From the NCBI RefSeq assembly GCF_014646655.1, contig NZ_BMNR01000001.1, positions 626,572 through 690,571 of the forward strand: DNA of 64,000 nucleotides. The letters run 5' to 3'. Made by a program: the position numbers and the translations under genes. The notes under the pieces were generated by a model. That model did no database searches. It saw nothing but the letters and a program-made list of their open reading frames with translations, and was not told the origin of the DNA. Positions 44,589 through 54,252 of this stretch are shown here, piece by piece (positions within the stretch are counted from its first letter, which is position 1; each line of letters starts with the position of its first letter). This DNA comes from Yeosuana aromativorans (lineage in GTDB: Bacteria > Bacteroidota > Bacteroidia > Flavobacteriales > Flavobacteriaceae).

Positions 44589-44906
44589 CTACTTAACAAA
44601 ATACTCATCAACAATTTCCAATTCTGTTCTAAAAGACAGTACTTGATCTCCAAAATGCTTTAAAACATCTTGCCGTAATATATCTGCATTATTTTTATAA
44701 TAAGCTTCCAACGCTTCTCTCGATTTTGCCCTATATTGAATGGAATAGGTAACACCTCCCATATCTTCCTTTACCAACACCCTTGTTAATTTAGCTTCAG
44801 TAAAATGACCGGTTGCCAGAACTTGTGGAATATGTTCCTTAACCCATGCCAGCCATTTTTGATGGATGCTTTCATCAATATTTGATGTTACATTGTAAAT
44901 TATCAT
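44589..44906 (-). CDS. DUF4286-family protein
   Basis: A 105-residue soluble protein: MIIYNVTSNIDESIHQKWLAW, a central VTYSIQYRAKSREAL and a C-terminal GDQVLSFRTELEIV. This is the DUF4286 pattern of Bacteroidota, a small ferredoxin-like dimeric alpha/beta barrel fold by appearance. No function is established. Close spacing to rsmA (21 bp) and the GNAT gene (10 bp) indicates co-transcription. Confidence 0.85.
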   Translation of the reverse strand: MIIYNVTSNIDESIHQKWLAWVKEHIPQVLATGHFTEAKLTRVLVKEDMGGVTYSIQYRAKSREALEAYYKNNADILRQDVLKHFGDQVLSFRTELEIVDEYFVK

Positions 44907-44916
44907 ACTTGTATGG

Positions 44917-45435
44917 TTATGCTGTGTCTAATTGTTTTGCAAATAACAGGAGTTCTTCATCATCTTCAAAAGGTTTTACCCTTTTTTCATACCTAAACCC
45001 TAATTTCTCCAACAATTTTATGGATTTTGTATTGATTGGCAATGTGATTGCTACCAGCCTTTTTATGTGAAACTTTTCTTTGGCCAACTTTAGGATAGCC
45101 TCCGAGGCTTCAAAACCATATCCTTGGCTTTCAAAAGTTTCCAAAAAAGCAAACCCCATATCTATATCTTCAAGTTGTTCTCGTTTAACCAATCCGCAAG
45201 TACCAATAGCTTTATTGTTTTCTTTAAGTTCCAATTTATAAAAACCGAAACCAAGATTCTTATAACTTTTTAAGGTGCCGTTTGTTAAATAGTCTTCGGC
45301 GTCTTTAACGGTTTTAAGATGTCGATCCCCAATATATTTCAGCCAGTTTGGAGAATTTACCAATTCTAGAAAAAACGGCGCATCTTTAAGTGAAAGTTCT
45401 GATACCAACAGTCTTTTTGTCTCGGCTATAATCAT
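44917..45435 (-). CDS. GNAT N-acetyltransferase, RimJ/RimL type
   Basis: A 172-residue acetyltransferase. ETKRLLVSELSLKDAPFFLELV is the typical RimJ/RimL opening, IDMGFAFLETFESQGYGFEAS the acetyl-CoA loop (weak Q-x-x-G-x-G/A) and NTKSIKLLEKLGFRYEKR the final helix-strand. Substrates of this group range from ribosomal-protein N-termini to small amines; none can be assigned. It is second in the TPR-to-mgtE unit. Confidence 0.87.
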   Translation of the reverse strand: MIIAETKRLLVSELSLKDAPFFLELVNSPNWLKYIGDRHLKTVKDAEDYLTNGTLKSYKNLGFGFYKLELKENNKAIGTCGLVKREQLEDIDMGFAFLETFESQGYGFEASEAILKLAKEKFHIKRLVAITLPINTKSIKLLEKLGFRYEKRVKPFEDDEELLLFAKQLDTA

Positions 45436-45441
45436 TTGACA

Positions 45442-47217
45442 CTAATTTATGGCATCGCCCCTTAAGGCTCTAAACTTTTTCCTGGCATCAATAAAATAAA
45501 TGCTGTCTGCATGGTTTAAAAAAATGTCTTCATACAGAGCCTTTGCTTTTTCAGGCTGCGACAAGTGGTTTACATACAGTTCGGCCAGAGCATAACTGGC
45601 ATCGTCAACCAAAATACCATCCCTATAATTGGTTAAAATAGCCTGGTAGTTGCTTTCTGCTTTTTGATATTCTTTTTTGTGTTCAAATAACTGGGCTTGT
45701 TTGAATAATGCTTGCGGAATAATGTTCTCGGTTTTATGCTCTTGCAAAATGGTGTCCAATAACTGAATGGCCTCGTCATCTTTATTTTGAAATGCCAATA
45801 AATCGGCCTTTGCATATAATTTTAAGGCCACATGAAGCGAGTCGTCATACTTGTTGTCAGAAATAATCAGCTTTAAGCCCAAAGCATCGTTGGCTATGAG
45901 CTGGGATGTAGAGGCTTTTAAAATTTTAAGTTGTGATTCTGCCCAATCAAAATCACCTTTATAGTAGCTGGCTTTTGCCACTCTAAACCGTGCCTCTTGT
46001 GAAATGGTACTGTTTTTTAAACTTCGCTGAATTTGCGTGTAATAAATCAACGCTGTGTTAAATTCTTCTCTCAAAACAAAAATATCACCCAGTTCTAATT
46101 TAACTTGTGCCTTTTGAGTGTCATTCAGCGGCAATTCCAAAGCCTTTTCTAAAAATGTGGTCGCACTTTTTGTGTCATTTAGATAAAATGCCAAAAAATG
46201 GGCGTATGCAATCTGCAATTGCAAGGTTTGTGAAAATGTGCCGTATTCCTTAAACAAGGCTTCATACTCGTTTTTTATGTTTTGATAATTATCCTTTTGG
46301 CTTTCCTTGGTTTTTAATTGAAGTAAATGATAGTGTGCATTTAACAGTGTATCTAAATCTTGGGCCTTTTGGATTAAATAGGTCAGAATCTCTTTGGCCA
46401 CTTGATTTTCATTTTCACTCATGGCAATGTCTGCCAATTCCTCTATTCTGTCCAAACTTTCGGGTTGTCTATTAAAAATAGCTTTTTCCTGTATAAATGC
46501 TTTGTTATAATCCTTTTGTTGAATAAACAGCCAACTCAGCAAATCATTCCACAAAATATCAGGTTGCTCTTGTAATTTCCTTAATATTATCTTTCTGAGC
46601 AACACGTTATTTTCATTGCTGCTATCTTCAGTAATAAAATCACTGATGGCCCGTTTGATATTGCCAACCGTAATGGGGTTCTCTGCCACAAAATCCATAT
46701 AGCTGACAAACATCTTTTCTACATTGCCTTGCTCACCATATATTTGTGCCATTTGAAGTTTAAAATTAAAATCGGGCTTCAATGCCATACCCTTTTCATA
46801 AGTAGCAAGGGCTTCATTTAAAAGGGAATGGTTTTGGAAACTTCTGGATACTGGAAATACATTATTGGCATTTTGGTCCAAACTGGAAAGTGCTTTATTG
46901 TAGTAAGCATTGGCGTTTTCTAAATCGCCTTTAAGTTGATAATTATATCCCAATTCAACATAAAAAGCAGGATACTTAACCCGTTCAAGAAGTTGATTTA
47001 AAAATTGCTCGGCATCATCATATCGCTCCAACTGCTGATAGGATGTAACTATTTGATTGATATAATTAATATTTGAAGGGGATTGGGCGTAGAGCTTTTT
47101 ATATTCGTACAATGCCTTTTCAAAATCGCCATTATCAAAATATTCTTTGGCAAATAGGTCATCTTGCGAAAATACCTGTACGCTAACTAGCATGAATAAA
47201 ACCAAAACAAATCTCAT
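45442..47217 (-). CDS. Secreted tetratricopeptide-repeat protein
   Basis: From the ATG at 47217 the product is about 591 residues, with a signal peptide MRFVLVLFMLVSVQVFSQ and then TPR units almost throughout (LFAKEYFDNGDFEKALYEYK, AQFEHKKEYQKAESNYQAIL, YALAELYVNHLSQPEKAKAL). The final repeats resemble Ybg/BamD-type tol-pal repeats. The longer frame to 47301 runs through a terminator hairpin and is rejected. It is likely a periplasmic or outer-membrane scaffold. It is the first gene of the unit ending with mgtE. Confidence 0.87.
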   Translation of the reverse strand: MRFVLVLFMLVSVQVFSQDDLFAKEYFDNGDFEKALYEYKKLYAQSPSNINYINQIVTSYQQLERYDDAEQFLNQLLERVKYPAFYVELGYNYQLKGDLENANAYYNKALSSLDQNANNVFPVSRSFQNHSLLNEALATYEKGMALKPDFNFKLQMAQIYGEQGNVEKMFVSYMDFVAENPITVGNIKRAISDFITEDSSNENNVLLRKIILRKLQEQPDILWNDLLSWLFIQQKDYNKAFIQEKAIFNRQPESLDRIEELADIAMSENENQVAKEILTYLIQKAQDLDTLLNAHYHLLQLKTKESQKDNYQNIKNEYEALFKEYGTFSQTLQLQIAYAHFLAFYLNDTKSATTFLEKALELPLNDTQKAQVKLELGDIFVLREEFNTALIYYTQIQRSLKNSTISQEARFRVAKASYYKGDFDWAESQLKILKASTSQLIANDALGLKLIISDNKYDDSLHVALKLYAKADLLAFQNKDDEAIQLLDTILQEHKTENIIPQALFKQAQLFEHKKEYQKAESNYQAILTNYRDGILVDDASYALAELYVNHLSQPEKAKALYEDIFLNHADSIYFIDARKKFRALRGDAIN

Positions 47218-47264
47218 AGGGTAAATATAACAAATGTGAAGAGTCCTTATTGTAAATATTATGA

Positions 47265-47296
47265 TAAAAAAATGCCCGAATAGAATTCGGGCATTT
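47265..47296 (-). terminator. Terminator upstream of the TPR gene
   Basis: The arms aaatgcccgaa (47270-47280) and ttcgggcattt (47286-47296) form a perfect 11-bp stem, with a minus-strand T-run (complement of 47265-47271). It would end a minus-strand transcript coming from about 47500, consistent with the 40-codon gene there. Confidence 0.85.
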
Positions 47297-47386
47297 ACCA
47301 ACCTAAATAAATACCTATTAATCTCCGTTAATTTAAAAAACGAAATAATTACTAGATTGGGGACATTCTTCTAACGAAATAAATCC

Positions 47387-47509
47387 CTATTTATTTACCA
47401 TTACCGTTGTTTTGTTTTCAGGTTTGGTTATATGAAAATCTGAAAACAAAACCTTGCTGGCTATAAACACAAGTAGTAAAAGAAGTACGATTCTTTTGAA
47501 ATTTTTCAT
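47387..47509 (-). CDS. Forty-residue single-pass membrane peptide
   Basis: An ATG at 47507-47509 opens a 40-codon frame, stop TAG at 47387-47389. It has a basic start (KNFKR), a hydrophobic helix IVLLLLLVFIASKVLF and a polar tail (ITKPENKTTVMVNK). The orientation rule predicts the tail on the periplasmic side. It lies alone in a 457-bp gap between serS and the TPR gene and is followed by an intrinsic terminator at 47265-47296, which suggests a real short transcript. I recognise no family. Confidence 0.5.
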   Translation of the reverse strand: MKNFKRIVLLLLLVFIASKVLFSDFHITKPENKTTVMVNK

Positions 47510-47674
47510 GGATCAGTAGGTTAACTAGATTTTTGGTCTGGCTAACTTCTGAAATAAATATGAAAATGCAAAAGAAATCAATAAAAAATCGTTAGATGAC
47601 TTGTTTTTTAATCACTTAATCGATATTTTTTTAAATTTAAGATAATTTTTGTAAGCTAAAAGCTACTTTTTTAA

Positions 47675-48946
47675 TTAGTCGATTTTTGAAAAACCTGTAT
47701 ACTTTTGCAATACTTCAGGAATGACTATACCGTCCTTGGTTTGATAGTTCTCCAAAATGCCTGCAAGTACACGTGGTAAGGCCAATGAACTACCATTAAG
47801 TGTATGTGCCAGTTCGTTTTTCCCTTCAGTGTTTTTAAAACGTAATTTTAAGCGATTAGCTTGAAAGGTTTCAAAGTTTGAAACAGAAGAAATTTCCAAC
47901 CATCTATTTTGGGCGGTAGAGAACACTTCAAAATCATAGGTCAACGCTGACGTAAATCCTAAATCGCCACCACACAAACGCAAAATTCGATACGGTAATT
48001 TTAATTCCTGCAAAATACTTTTCACATGATTGACCATGCCATCCAAAGCCTGATACGATTTACTTGGATGCTCAATGCGTAAAATTTCTACTTTATCAAA
48101 TTGATGCAACCTGTTCAACCCTCTTACATGTGCTCCGTAACTTCCTGCCTCCCGACGAAAACAAGGCGTATACCCCGTAATGCCAATTGGCAAATCGCTT
48201 TCATTAAGCAAAACATCCCTAAAAATATTGGTGCCAGGAACCTCAGCTGTTGGTATTAAGTATAGATTGTCTTCAGTAACGTGATACATCTGCCCTTCTT
48301 TATCGGGTAATTGTCCAGTACCAAAACCAGAGGCCTCATTGACTAAATGTGGCAATTGATATTCGGTATAACCCGCTGCCGTATTTTTATCAAGGAAATA
48401 GGTGATTAAAGCACGTTGGAGTTTAGCTCCTTTACCTTTGTAAACCGGAAATCCTGCTCCTGTAATTTTGTTGCCCAGCTCAAAATCTATGATGTCATAT
48501 TTTTTGGCGAGTTCCCAATGCGGTAAAGCACCTTCAAACAGCTCAGGGATATCACCTTCTCTATAAACCTCTTCATTGTCTTCATCTGTATTTCCTGCTG
48601 GAACAATTTCATTTGGTACATTAGGGATTTTATACAACAATTGGTTTAACGCTTCTATCTTATTGTTAAGCGTCTCGTTAAGTTCTTTGGTGGTCTCTTT
48701 TATTTGACTGGTTTTTTCCTTTAAGATATTGGCTTTTTGTGCCTCACCTGATTTGTACAAGTTCCCTATTTCTTTTGATAAGGAATTGGATTCCGCCAAC
48801 AGACTGTCCAATTCTGTCTGAATACGTCTTCTCTCTTCATCAAAAGCAATGACGTCATTTATCAACCCCGTAGCATCAATATTTCGTTTTGCCAAACCGG
48901 CAATGACCAAATCCTTATGTTCTCTAATAAAAGGTACTTGTAACAT
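47675..48946 (-). CDS. serS: Serine-tRNA ligase
   Basis: A 423-residue class II aminoacyl-tRNA synthetase. An N-terminal coiled-coil arm (about residues 30-105) binds the long variable arm of tRNA-Ser. The catalytic core has motif 2 FRREAGSYGAHVRGLNR and motif 3 LNGSSLALPRVLAGILENYQ, with TAEVPGTN in the serine site. A perfect -7 box lies 20 bp upstream. It is a single-gene unit. Confidence 0.96.
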   Translation of the reverse strand: MLQVPFIREHKDLVIAGLAKRNIDATGLINDVIAFDEERRRIQTELDSLLAESNSLSKEIGNLYKSGEAQKANILKEKTSQIKETTKELNETLNNKIEALNQLLYKIPNVPNEIVPAGNTDEDNEEVYREGDIPELFEGALPHWELAKKYDIIDFELGNKITGAGFPVYKGKGAKLQRALITYFLDKNTAAGYTEYQLPHLVNEASGFGTGQLPDKEGQMYHVTEDNLYLIPTAEVPGTNIFRDVLLNESDLPIGITGYTPCFRREAGSYGAHVRGLNRLHQFDKVEILRIEHPSKSYQALDGMVNHVKSILQELKLPYRILRLCGGDLGFTSALTYDFEVFSTAQNRWLEISSVSNFETFQANRLKLRFKNTEGKNELAHTLNGSSLALPRVLAGILENYQTKDGIVIPEVLQKYTGFSKID

Positions 48947-48965
48947 GTTTTTAAAATTTAAGTGA

Positions 48966-48973
48966 CAAATTTA
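48966..48973 (-). promoter_or_regulatory. -7 promoter element of serS
   Basis: TAAATTTG on the minus strand is a perfect TAnnTTTG match, 20 bp upstream of the serS ATG. TTTA about 17 bp further upstream may act as the -33 box. Confidence 0.5.
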
Positions 48974-49019
48974 GCGAATTGCCAAGAATTTAAAGGGTGT
49001 TTTTATAGCTAAAATCCGA

Positions 49020-49955
49020 TTAATTAAAATGAGCTTTCACGTAATTAAGCGATGTGTCTCTATCTTTTAATAACTGTGCTTTTAAAGCCTCAACCGATTC
49101 AAACTTTATCTCATCACGAAGACGGTGCAATAAGTTGATTTGAATTGTTTTATTGTAGATGTTTTTATTGAAATTGAAAAAATGTACCTCAATGGATTCT
49201 GATGTCCCATCAACTGTTGGGTTTGTGCCTATATTCATCATTCCAAACACAAGATTGTTGTCAATACTGGCATTTACCACATAAGATCCGTGCTTTGGAA
49301 TAAGCTTATAGTCTTCTTGTATCACGATATTTGCCGTAGGGAAACCCCATTGATTGCCCAGCCCTTTTCCTTTAACAACCTTTCCCGTAAGCATAAAAGG
49401 ATAGCCTAAATACTTATTGGCCTTTTTAATATTACCGTCAAGCAATGCTTTTCTGATTTTTGTTGAACTAACGGATACATCATCAACATCTTGAACCGAT
49501 ATTTCCTCTACCTCAAAACCGTAACTCTCTCCAAACACTTTTAAATCGTTAATATCGGCATTTCTGTTTCTGCCAAACCGATGGTCATAGCCAATGATAA
49601 CTTTTTTTGCATGCAATTTATCTACCAAAATATTTTTTACAAAATCCTCGGCTGATAACCTTGAAAAAGCTTGAGTGAATTTTTTAACCAAGAGGTAATC
49701 CAATCCTAAATCATCCATAATTTTACTGCGCTCATCAATGGTATTGATGAGTTTGATACTGGAGTCTTTTTGCAACACCATTCTTGGATGGGGGAAAAAG
49801 GTCAGGATTACAGATTTTAATCCTTCGCGCTTTGCTGTATTGACCAACCGTTTTATGATTTTTTGATGCCCAACATGTACACCGTCAAACGTTCCAATGG
49901 TGACCACGGTATCACTATTGGAATTGTATGTTTCTATTTTCTTTACCTTTTGCAT
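49020..49955 (-). CDS. ribF: Bifunctional riboflavin kinase / FAD synthetase
   Basis: A 311-residue enzyme making FMN and FAD. The N-terminal nucleotidyltransferase domain has IGTFDGVHVGHQKI and GYDHRFGRNR. The C-terminal kinase domain has VVKGKGLGNQWGFPTANI, NIGTNPTVDG and the RLRDEIKFESVEALKAQL tail. Length is normal. It is divergent from the secreted metallopeptidase gene. TAACTTTT, one base off the -7 consensus, lies upstream on the minus strand. Confidence 0.95.
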   Translation of the reverse strand: MQKVKKIETYNSNSDTVVTIGTFDGVHVGHQKIIKRLVNTAKREGLKSVILTFFPHPRMVLQKDSSIKLINTIDERSKIMDDLGLDYLLVKKFTQAFSRLSAEDFVKNILVDKLHAKKVIIGYDHRFGRNRNADINDLKVFGESYGFEVEEISVQDVDDVSVSSTKIRKALLDGNIKKANKYLGYPFMLTGKVVKGKGLGNQWGFPTANIVIQEDYKLIPKHGSYVVNASIDNNLVFGMMNIGTNPTVDGTSESIEVHFFNFNKNIYNKTIQINLLHRLRDEIKFESVEALKAQLLKDRDTSLNYVKAHFN

Positions 49956-49971
49956 AAAAATCTAGAATTGC

Positions 49972-50017
49972 TAATTTCATTAAAAAAAGTTAGATTTGTT
50001 ATTGGTATAATGAAATT
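49972..50017. promoter_or_regulatory. Nine-bp inverted repeat in the ribF/metallopeptidase divergent region
   Basis: AATTTCATT (49972-49980) and AATGAAATT (50009-50017) are perfect complements with a 28-bp spacer. The pair spans the divergent promoter region and could be an operator pair for a dimeric regulator or a coincidence in AT-rich DNA. Confidence 0.3.
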
Positions 50018-50033
50018 GCCCTAAATATATTTT

Positions 50034-52865
50034 ATGAAAACAAAGCTACATTTTGTTTTGTCATTGACAATATTTTTGATTGTCTTTTCAGCCCTAGGGC
50101 AAAATTCTTCTTTAAAAAAGATTGCAAGCAATAAAAATGCTGGTATTATTTCTAAACTTCATTTAGAAAAAAACAGTTCTGAAATGTTTGAGCTAAATAT
50201 GGCTTCATTAAAGCAAAATATTGCTACTGCCAAATTAAGAACCGTAAAAAACACATCTGGAGAGACTACTATAAGTCTACCCACTAGAAATGGTTCCTTT
50301 GAATCTTTTAGAATTTATGAAGCCCCCGTGTTTTCTCCATCTCTTGCGAAAAAATATCCCAATATAAAATCATTTGTAGGTATTGGCATAGATAACCCAA
50401 AGGCCAGATTGCGTATGAGTGTTTCTCATTTGGGTATGGAAACAATGGTTACTTATCTAGATAAACCAACCCTATATATGCAACCCGTTTCAAAAGGATC
50501 AAATCAGTATATACTATACAATGAACGGGACAAAACTCTTCATGCGCCTTCTTTTAATTGTGGAACTCTGGACGCATTAAGTACGTCATTAAACAAAACA
50601 AGTAGCATTAAGGTTAATGAAGGTGGTGCTAACAACCAAACCTTACAAAAATTTAGGATTGCCATTTCAACAACTGCCGAATATACGGCGTATCATTATG
50701 TGAGCGACTCCATTGCTGATGCATTAGCCGCCATAAATGCAACCTTAAGTCGGGTTAATGAAATTTTTGAGACCGATATGGCCGTAACTTTTGAACTTGT
50801 AGATGCCACACAATTAATTTATACTGACCCCACAACTGACCCATACTCAGATGCCAGTATAGGTACAGATAAAAATAATGCAGATAATACGGATGGTTGG
50901 AATCTCCAATTACAGAACACCTTGTCACAACAACTTGGTGCTACTATTAATGATGCTAATGCCGCTTATGATATTGGCCATTTATTTGGTGCAACAGGGG
51001 GCGGTGGAAACGCCGGTTGTATTGGATGTGTTTGTGATAATGATACAGCATCAACAATGGACAAAAACAAAGGCTCTGGATATACCTCTCCTGCAGATGG
51101 TATTCCAGAAGGAGATACCTTTGATGTGAATTATGTTGTTCATGAAATTGGGCATCAAATGGGTGCTAACCACACGTTTGCTTATAGTTCTGGAGAACAA
51201 ACCGGGGTGAATTCAGAGCCTGGTAGTGGCACCACCATTATGGCTTATGCCGGTGTTGCAGATCCTGCTCAAAATAACTTACAAACAAACAGCGATGCCT
51301 ACTTTCACTATCAAAGCATCAAACAAATACTTAATAATTTAACCACTAAAAGTTGCCAAACCACAACTGCAATAAACAACAACCCTCCTGTTGCCAATGC
51401 AGGTAGCAACTATAAAATTCCAGCTGGAACGCCTTACATTCTTAAAGGTAGTGCAACTGATAGTGATAGTGGAGATGTTTTAACGTATTGTTGGGAAGAA
51501 ACCGATAGTGGACTAGTAGATTATACCAATTTTGGCCCAACACTTACCAGTGGTCCAATGAACAGGTCATTACCTCCATCTACATCCCCAAACAGATATA
51601 TTCCCAGATTATCCAGTGTGTTAAATGGTGCCATTGAGCAAACAAATCCTGGTCTGGGGAGCGATTGGGAAACAGTTGCCAATGTCCATAGGTTTTTAAA
51701 TTGGGCTTTAACTGTTAGAGACAGAAATACCAGTAATCCTTCTGGTGGACAGTCCAGTTATGATACCATGCAAATTGAAGTTTTGGCAGGAACCGTTGGC
51801 CAACCTGTTGGTCCCTTTGAAGTCACATCTCAAGCAACCTCTGGAATTAGTTGGGTTCAAGGCGGTACTGAAACAATTACTTGGAATGTAGCCAACACAA
51901 ATGATGTAGCGGGCATTAACACTCAACTTGTGAATATATTGCTATCCACTGATGGCGGTGCAAATTTTGATACCGTTTTAAAAAGCAGTACACCCAACGA
52001 TGGTACAGAAAATATAACTGTACCAAACATGGCCGCTCCTTTTTGTAGAATCATGGTTGAGCCCGTTGGGAACATTTATTATGCCGTCAACCCTGTTGAC
52101 TTTGCTATTGGATACACAGTAACCACCACTTGTAATCAGCAATTCCCTTCAAATGCTAATTTAAATCTTTCAATCCCTGATGGAACAGGAGTAAACCAAA
52201 CTGGTCCTGCTGTTTCTAGCACCATTAACATACCTGTTACCGGTACCATAAACGATGTTAAAGTAAACGTTGATGTTTCACATGCTTATATAGGAGATTT
52301 AATTGTCACTTTAACGCATCCTAACGGTATTACCAGTGTGAATTTATGGGAACGAAATTGTAATTCTGACCCAAGTAATACTGATTTTGACATCATCTTC
52401 CAAGATGGAGCCAATTCCATTTTTTGTGACAATCCAACAGTTGGCACCTATAGACCTGCTTCTAGTTTAAGTGCTTTTGATGGATTGGATGTTTCTGGCA
52501 CTTGGACACTTTCCATTACAGATAATTATATTGGCGATACTGGTACTTTAAATGATTGGTACATGGAATTCTGCACAACAACAGCTACGCTTAGCAATCC
52601 TGAAAGTATGGAGTTTCAAACTTTGAGTGTTTTTCCAAATCCTAACAAAGGTAGCTTTACAGTTTCATTAAACACGTTAGACTCAAAATCAATTGATATC
52701 ACTGTTTTTGATTTAAGAGGACGCCTTATTTCAAAGAAATCCTATAACAATGTAACCAATCATTTTTATGAGACTATAGATTTAAACAATGCGCAACCAG
52801 GCATGTATCTTTTAAATATAAGTGATGGCATTAGACAATCCACCAAGAAAATAATTGTAGAATAA
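50034..52865 (+). CDS. Secreted zinc metallopeptidase (reprolysin-like) with P domain and type IX sorting domain
   Basis: A 943-residue exported protease. Its parts are a signal peptide (FVLSLTIFLIVFSALGQ); a propeptide of about 170 residues; a metallopeptidase domain with HEIGHQMGANHTF (HExxHxxGxxH, about residue 372) and a later Met-turn region IMAYAG; a PKD/Ig-like segment (about 455-590); a proprotein-convertase-type P domain (about 700-850: VDVSHAYIGDLIVTLTHP, LSITDNYIGDTGTLNDW); and a type A type IX sorting domain (VFPNPNKGSF...PGMYLLNI...KKIIVE). It should be secreted or cell-surface attached and used to degrade proteins or process other surface proteins. Confidence 0.93.
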   Translation: MKTKLHFVLSLTIFLIVFSALGQNSSLKKIASNKNAGIISKLHLEKNSSEMFELNMASLKQNIATAKLRTVKNTSGETTISLPTRNGSFESFRIYEAPVFSPSLAKKYPNIKSFVGIGIDNPKARLRMSVSHLGMETMVTYLDKPTLYMQPVSKGSNQYILYNERDKTLHAPSFNCGTLDALSTSLNKTSSIKVNEGGANNQTLQKFRIAISTTAEYTAYHYVSDSIADALAAINATLSRVNEIFETDMAVTFELVDATQLIYTDPTTDPYSDASIGTDKNNADNTDGWNLQLQNTLSQQLGATINDANAAYDIGHLFGATGGGGNAGCIGCVCDNDTASTMDKNKGSGYTSPADGIPEGDTFDVNYVVHEIGHQMGANHTFAYSSGEQTGVNSEPGSGTTIMAYAGVADPAQNNLQTNSDAYFHYQSIKQILNNLTTKSCQTTTAINNNPPVANAGSNYKIPAGTPYILKGSATDSDSGDVLTYCWEETDSGLVDYTNFGPTLTSGPMNRSLPPSTSPNRYIPRLSSVLNGAIEQTNPGLGSDWETVANVHRFLNWALTVRDRNTSNPSGGQSSYDTMQIEVLAGTVGQPVGPFEVTSQATSGISWVQGGTETITWNVANTNDVAGINTQLVNILLSTDGGANFDTVLKSSTPNDGTENITVPNMAAPFCRIMVEPVGNIYYAVNPVDFAIGYTVTTTCNQQFPSNANLNLSIPDGTGVNQTGPAVSSTINIPVTGTINDVKVNVDVSHAYIGDLIVTLTHPNGITSVNLWERNCNSDPSNTDFDIIFQDGANSIFCDNPTVGTYRPASSLSAFDGLDVSGTWTLSITDNYIGDTGTLNDWYMEFCTTTATLSNPESMEFQTLSVFPNPNKGSFTVSLNTLDSKSIDITVFDLRGRLISKKSYNNVTNHFYETIDLNNAQPGMYLLNISDGIRQSTKKIIVE

Positions 52866-52878
52866 TTTACTTAGAAGA

Positions 52879-53505
52879 TCATTTCCCATTAAAAGTGTTC
52901 ATGGCTCTATTGACACCTTCCAGTACAAAAGACTTTATAAGGTTTACAGAAACATCCAATCGCTCATTGAGATTGTTTTCTTCTTCACTATCCCATTCAC
53001 CAAGAACGTAATCAATTTGTTTGCCTTTGCTAAACGCATCACTGATTCCAAACCGGAAGCGATTGTATTGGGTGGTATTTAATTTTTCTTGAATATCTTT
53101 TAACCCATTGTGACCACCATCACTTCCTTTTGTTTTTAACCTGATATTTCCAAATGGCAAGTTTAAATCGTCTGTTATTACAAGCAAATTCTCAAAAGGA
53201 ATTTTTTCTTTTGTAAGCCAATACAAAACGGCTTTGCCGCTTAAGTTCATATACGTATTGGGCTTAAGGAATATTAGTTTTCTGCCCTTTAACATATAGG
53301 TTGCTATATCTCCAAGTTTTTGGGTTTCAAAGGTCAAGTCTTCCTGCTTTGCAAATCTATCCAATATCTTAAACCCTACATTATGGCGTGTGTTTGCATA
53401 TTTTTCACCAACATTTCCTAAACCTACAATTAAATATTTTTTCATGGCAACGGAGTCTTCTATATGATGTTTTCTTGTAAATAGTTTTCGCAGAAAATGG
53501 CACAT
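52879..53505 (-). CDS. pth: Peptidyl-tRNA hydrolase
   Basis: An enzyme that cleaves peptidyl-tRNA released from stalled ribosomes. KKYLIVGLGNVGEKYANTRHNVGF holds the catalytic His. FLKPNTYMNLSGKAV and DDLNLPFGNIRLKTKGSDGGHNG are the other signatures. The frame from 53505 gives 208 residues with a basic 20-residue extension (RKLFTRKHH). An internal ATG at 53445 gives the canonical 188-residue form. Similar extensions occur in other Flavobacteriaceae as I recall, so I keep the long form with reservation. It follows the rplY terminator. Confidence 0.9.
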   Translation of the reverse strand: MCHFLRKLFTRKHHIEDSVAMKKYLIVGLGNVGEKYANTRHNVGFKILDRFAKQEDLTFETQKLGDIATYMLKGRKLIFLKPNTYMNLSGKAVLYWLTKEKIPFENLLVITDDLNLPFGNIRLKTKGSDGGHNGLKDIQEKLNTTQYNRFRFGISDAFSKGKQIDYVLGEWDSEEENNLNERLDVSVNLIKSFVLEGVNRAMNTFNGK

Positions 53506-53529
53506 AAAAGTTTATTTGTGTAAAAATAA

Positions 53530-53560
53530 AAAAGCATCCTGAATAATTGAGGATGCTTTT
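53530..53560 (-). terminator. Terminator of prs-rplY
   Basis: The arms aaaagcatcct (53530-53540) and aggatgctttt (53550-53560) form a perfect stem, with a T-rich tail on the minus strand. It ends the prs-rplY transcript. Confidence 0.9.
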
Positions 53561-53581
53561 CTAAAATTAAATTTATACGGT

Positions 53582-54226
53582 TTATTCTTGAGCGGTTTCT
53601 TCAGTTGCTCCTGCTTCTGCAGTTGTTTCTTCAGCTCCTTCCAAATCTTCTCCTTCTTCTTCCTCTTCAACCAAAATAGCTGTACGAGCTGTTTTAACTT
53701 GTACTACAACTTGGTTGTCTGGATGTAGAATAGTGAAATCATCATTTTTAAGCTTGTCAACATCTATATGCATTCCTATTTTAAGTTTAGAAATATCTAT
53801 ATTGAAGAAATCAGGAAGTTTGCCTGGTAAAGCTTTAATGGCTAATTTTCTTTTTCTGAATAACAATCTACCTCCATTTTTAACCCCTGGTGAATTACCA
53901 ACAAGTCTAACAGGAATATTCATGGTTACTGGTTTGTCTTCAAATAATTGGTAGAAGTCTACGTGTAAAATTTTATCAGATACTGGGTGAAACTGAATGT
54001 CTTGCAAAACGGCATTGTAAGTTTCTCCATTTTCTAAAGCAATCACAACTGTATGCGCATTAGGTGTGTATACAATTTTTGAGAAAGCTAATTCGTCTGC
54101 AGAGAAATGAACTGGCTTATCTCCTCCGTATAATACGCAAGGAACCTGACCAGCATTACGTAAGGCTTTTGTTGCTTTTTTGCCCACGCTTTCTCTTTGA
54201 GATCCGTTGATTGTAATTGATTTCAT
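53582..54226 (-). CDS. rplY: 50S ribosomal protein L25/general stress protein Ctc
   Basis: A 214-residue long-form L25 (Ctc/TL5 type). The N-terminal 5S rRNA-binding domain ([41 protein letters not shown]) is followed by the beta-rich C-terminal domain and an acidic tail ([16 protein letters not shown]). It is second in the unit prs-rplY, the usual gene order in many bacteria. Length is typical of the long form. Confidence 0.95.
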   Translation of the reverse strand: MKSITINGSQRESVGKKATKALRNAGQVPCVLYGGDKPVHFSADELAFSKIVYTPNAHTVVIALENGETYNAVLQDIQFHPVSDKILHVDFYQLFEDKPVTMNIPVRLVGNSPGVKNGGRLLFRKRKLAIKALPGKLPDFFNIDISKLKIGMHIDVDKLKNDDFTILHPDNQVVVQVKTARTAILVEEEEEGEDLEGAEETTAEAGATEETAQE

Positions 54227-54252
54227 GATTTTTATTTATATTAATTATTAGA

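Noticed and set aside
47218-47301. Upstream extension of the TPR protein
   Set aside because: It would read through a perfect terminator hairpin, and the signal peptide begins at the ATG 47217.
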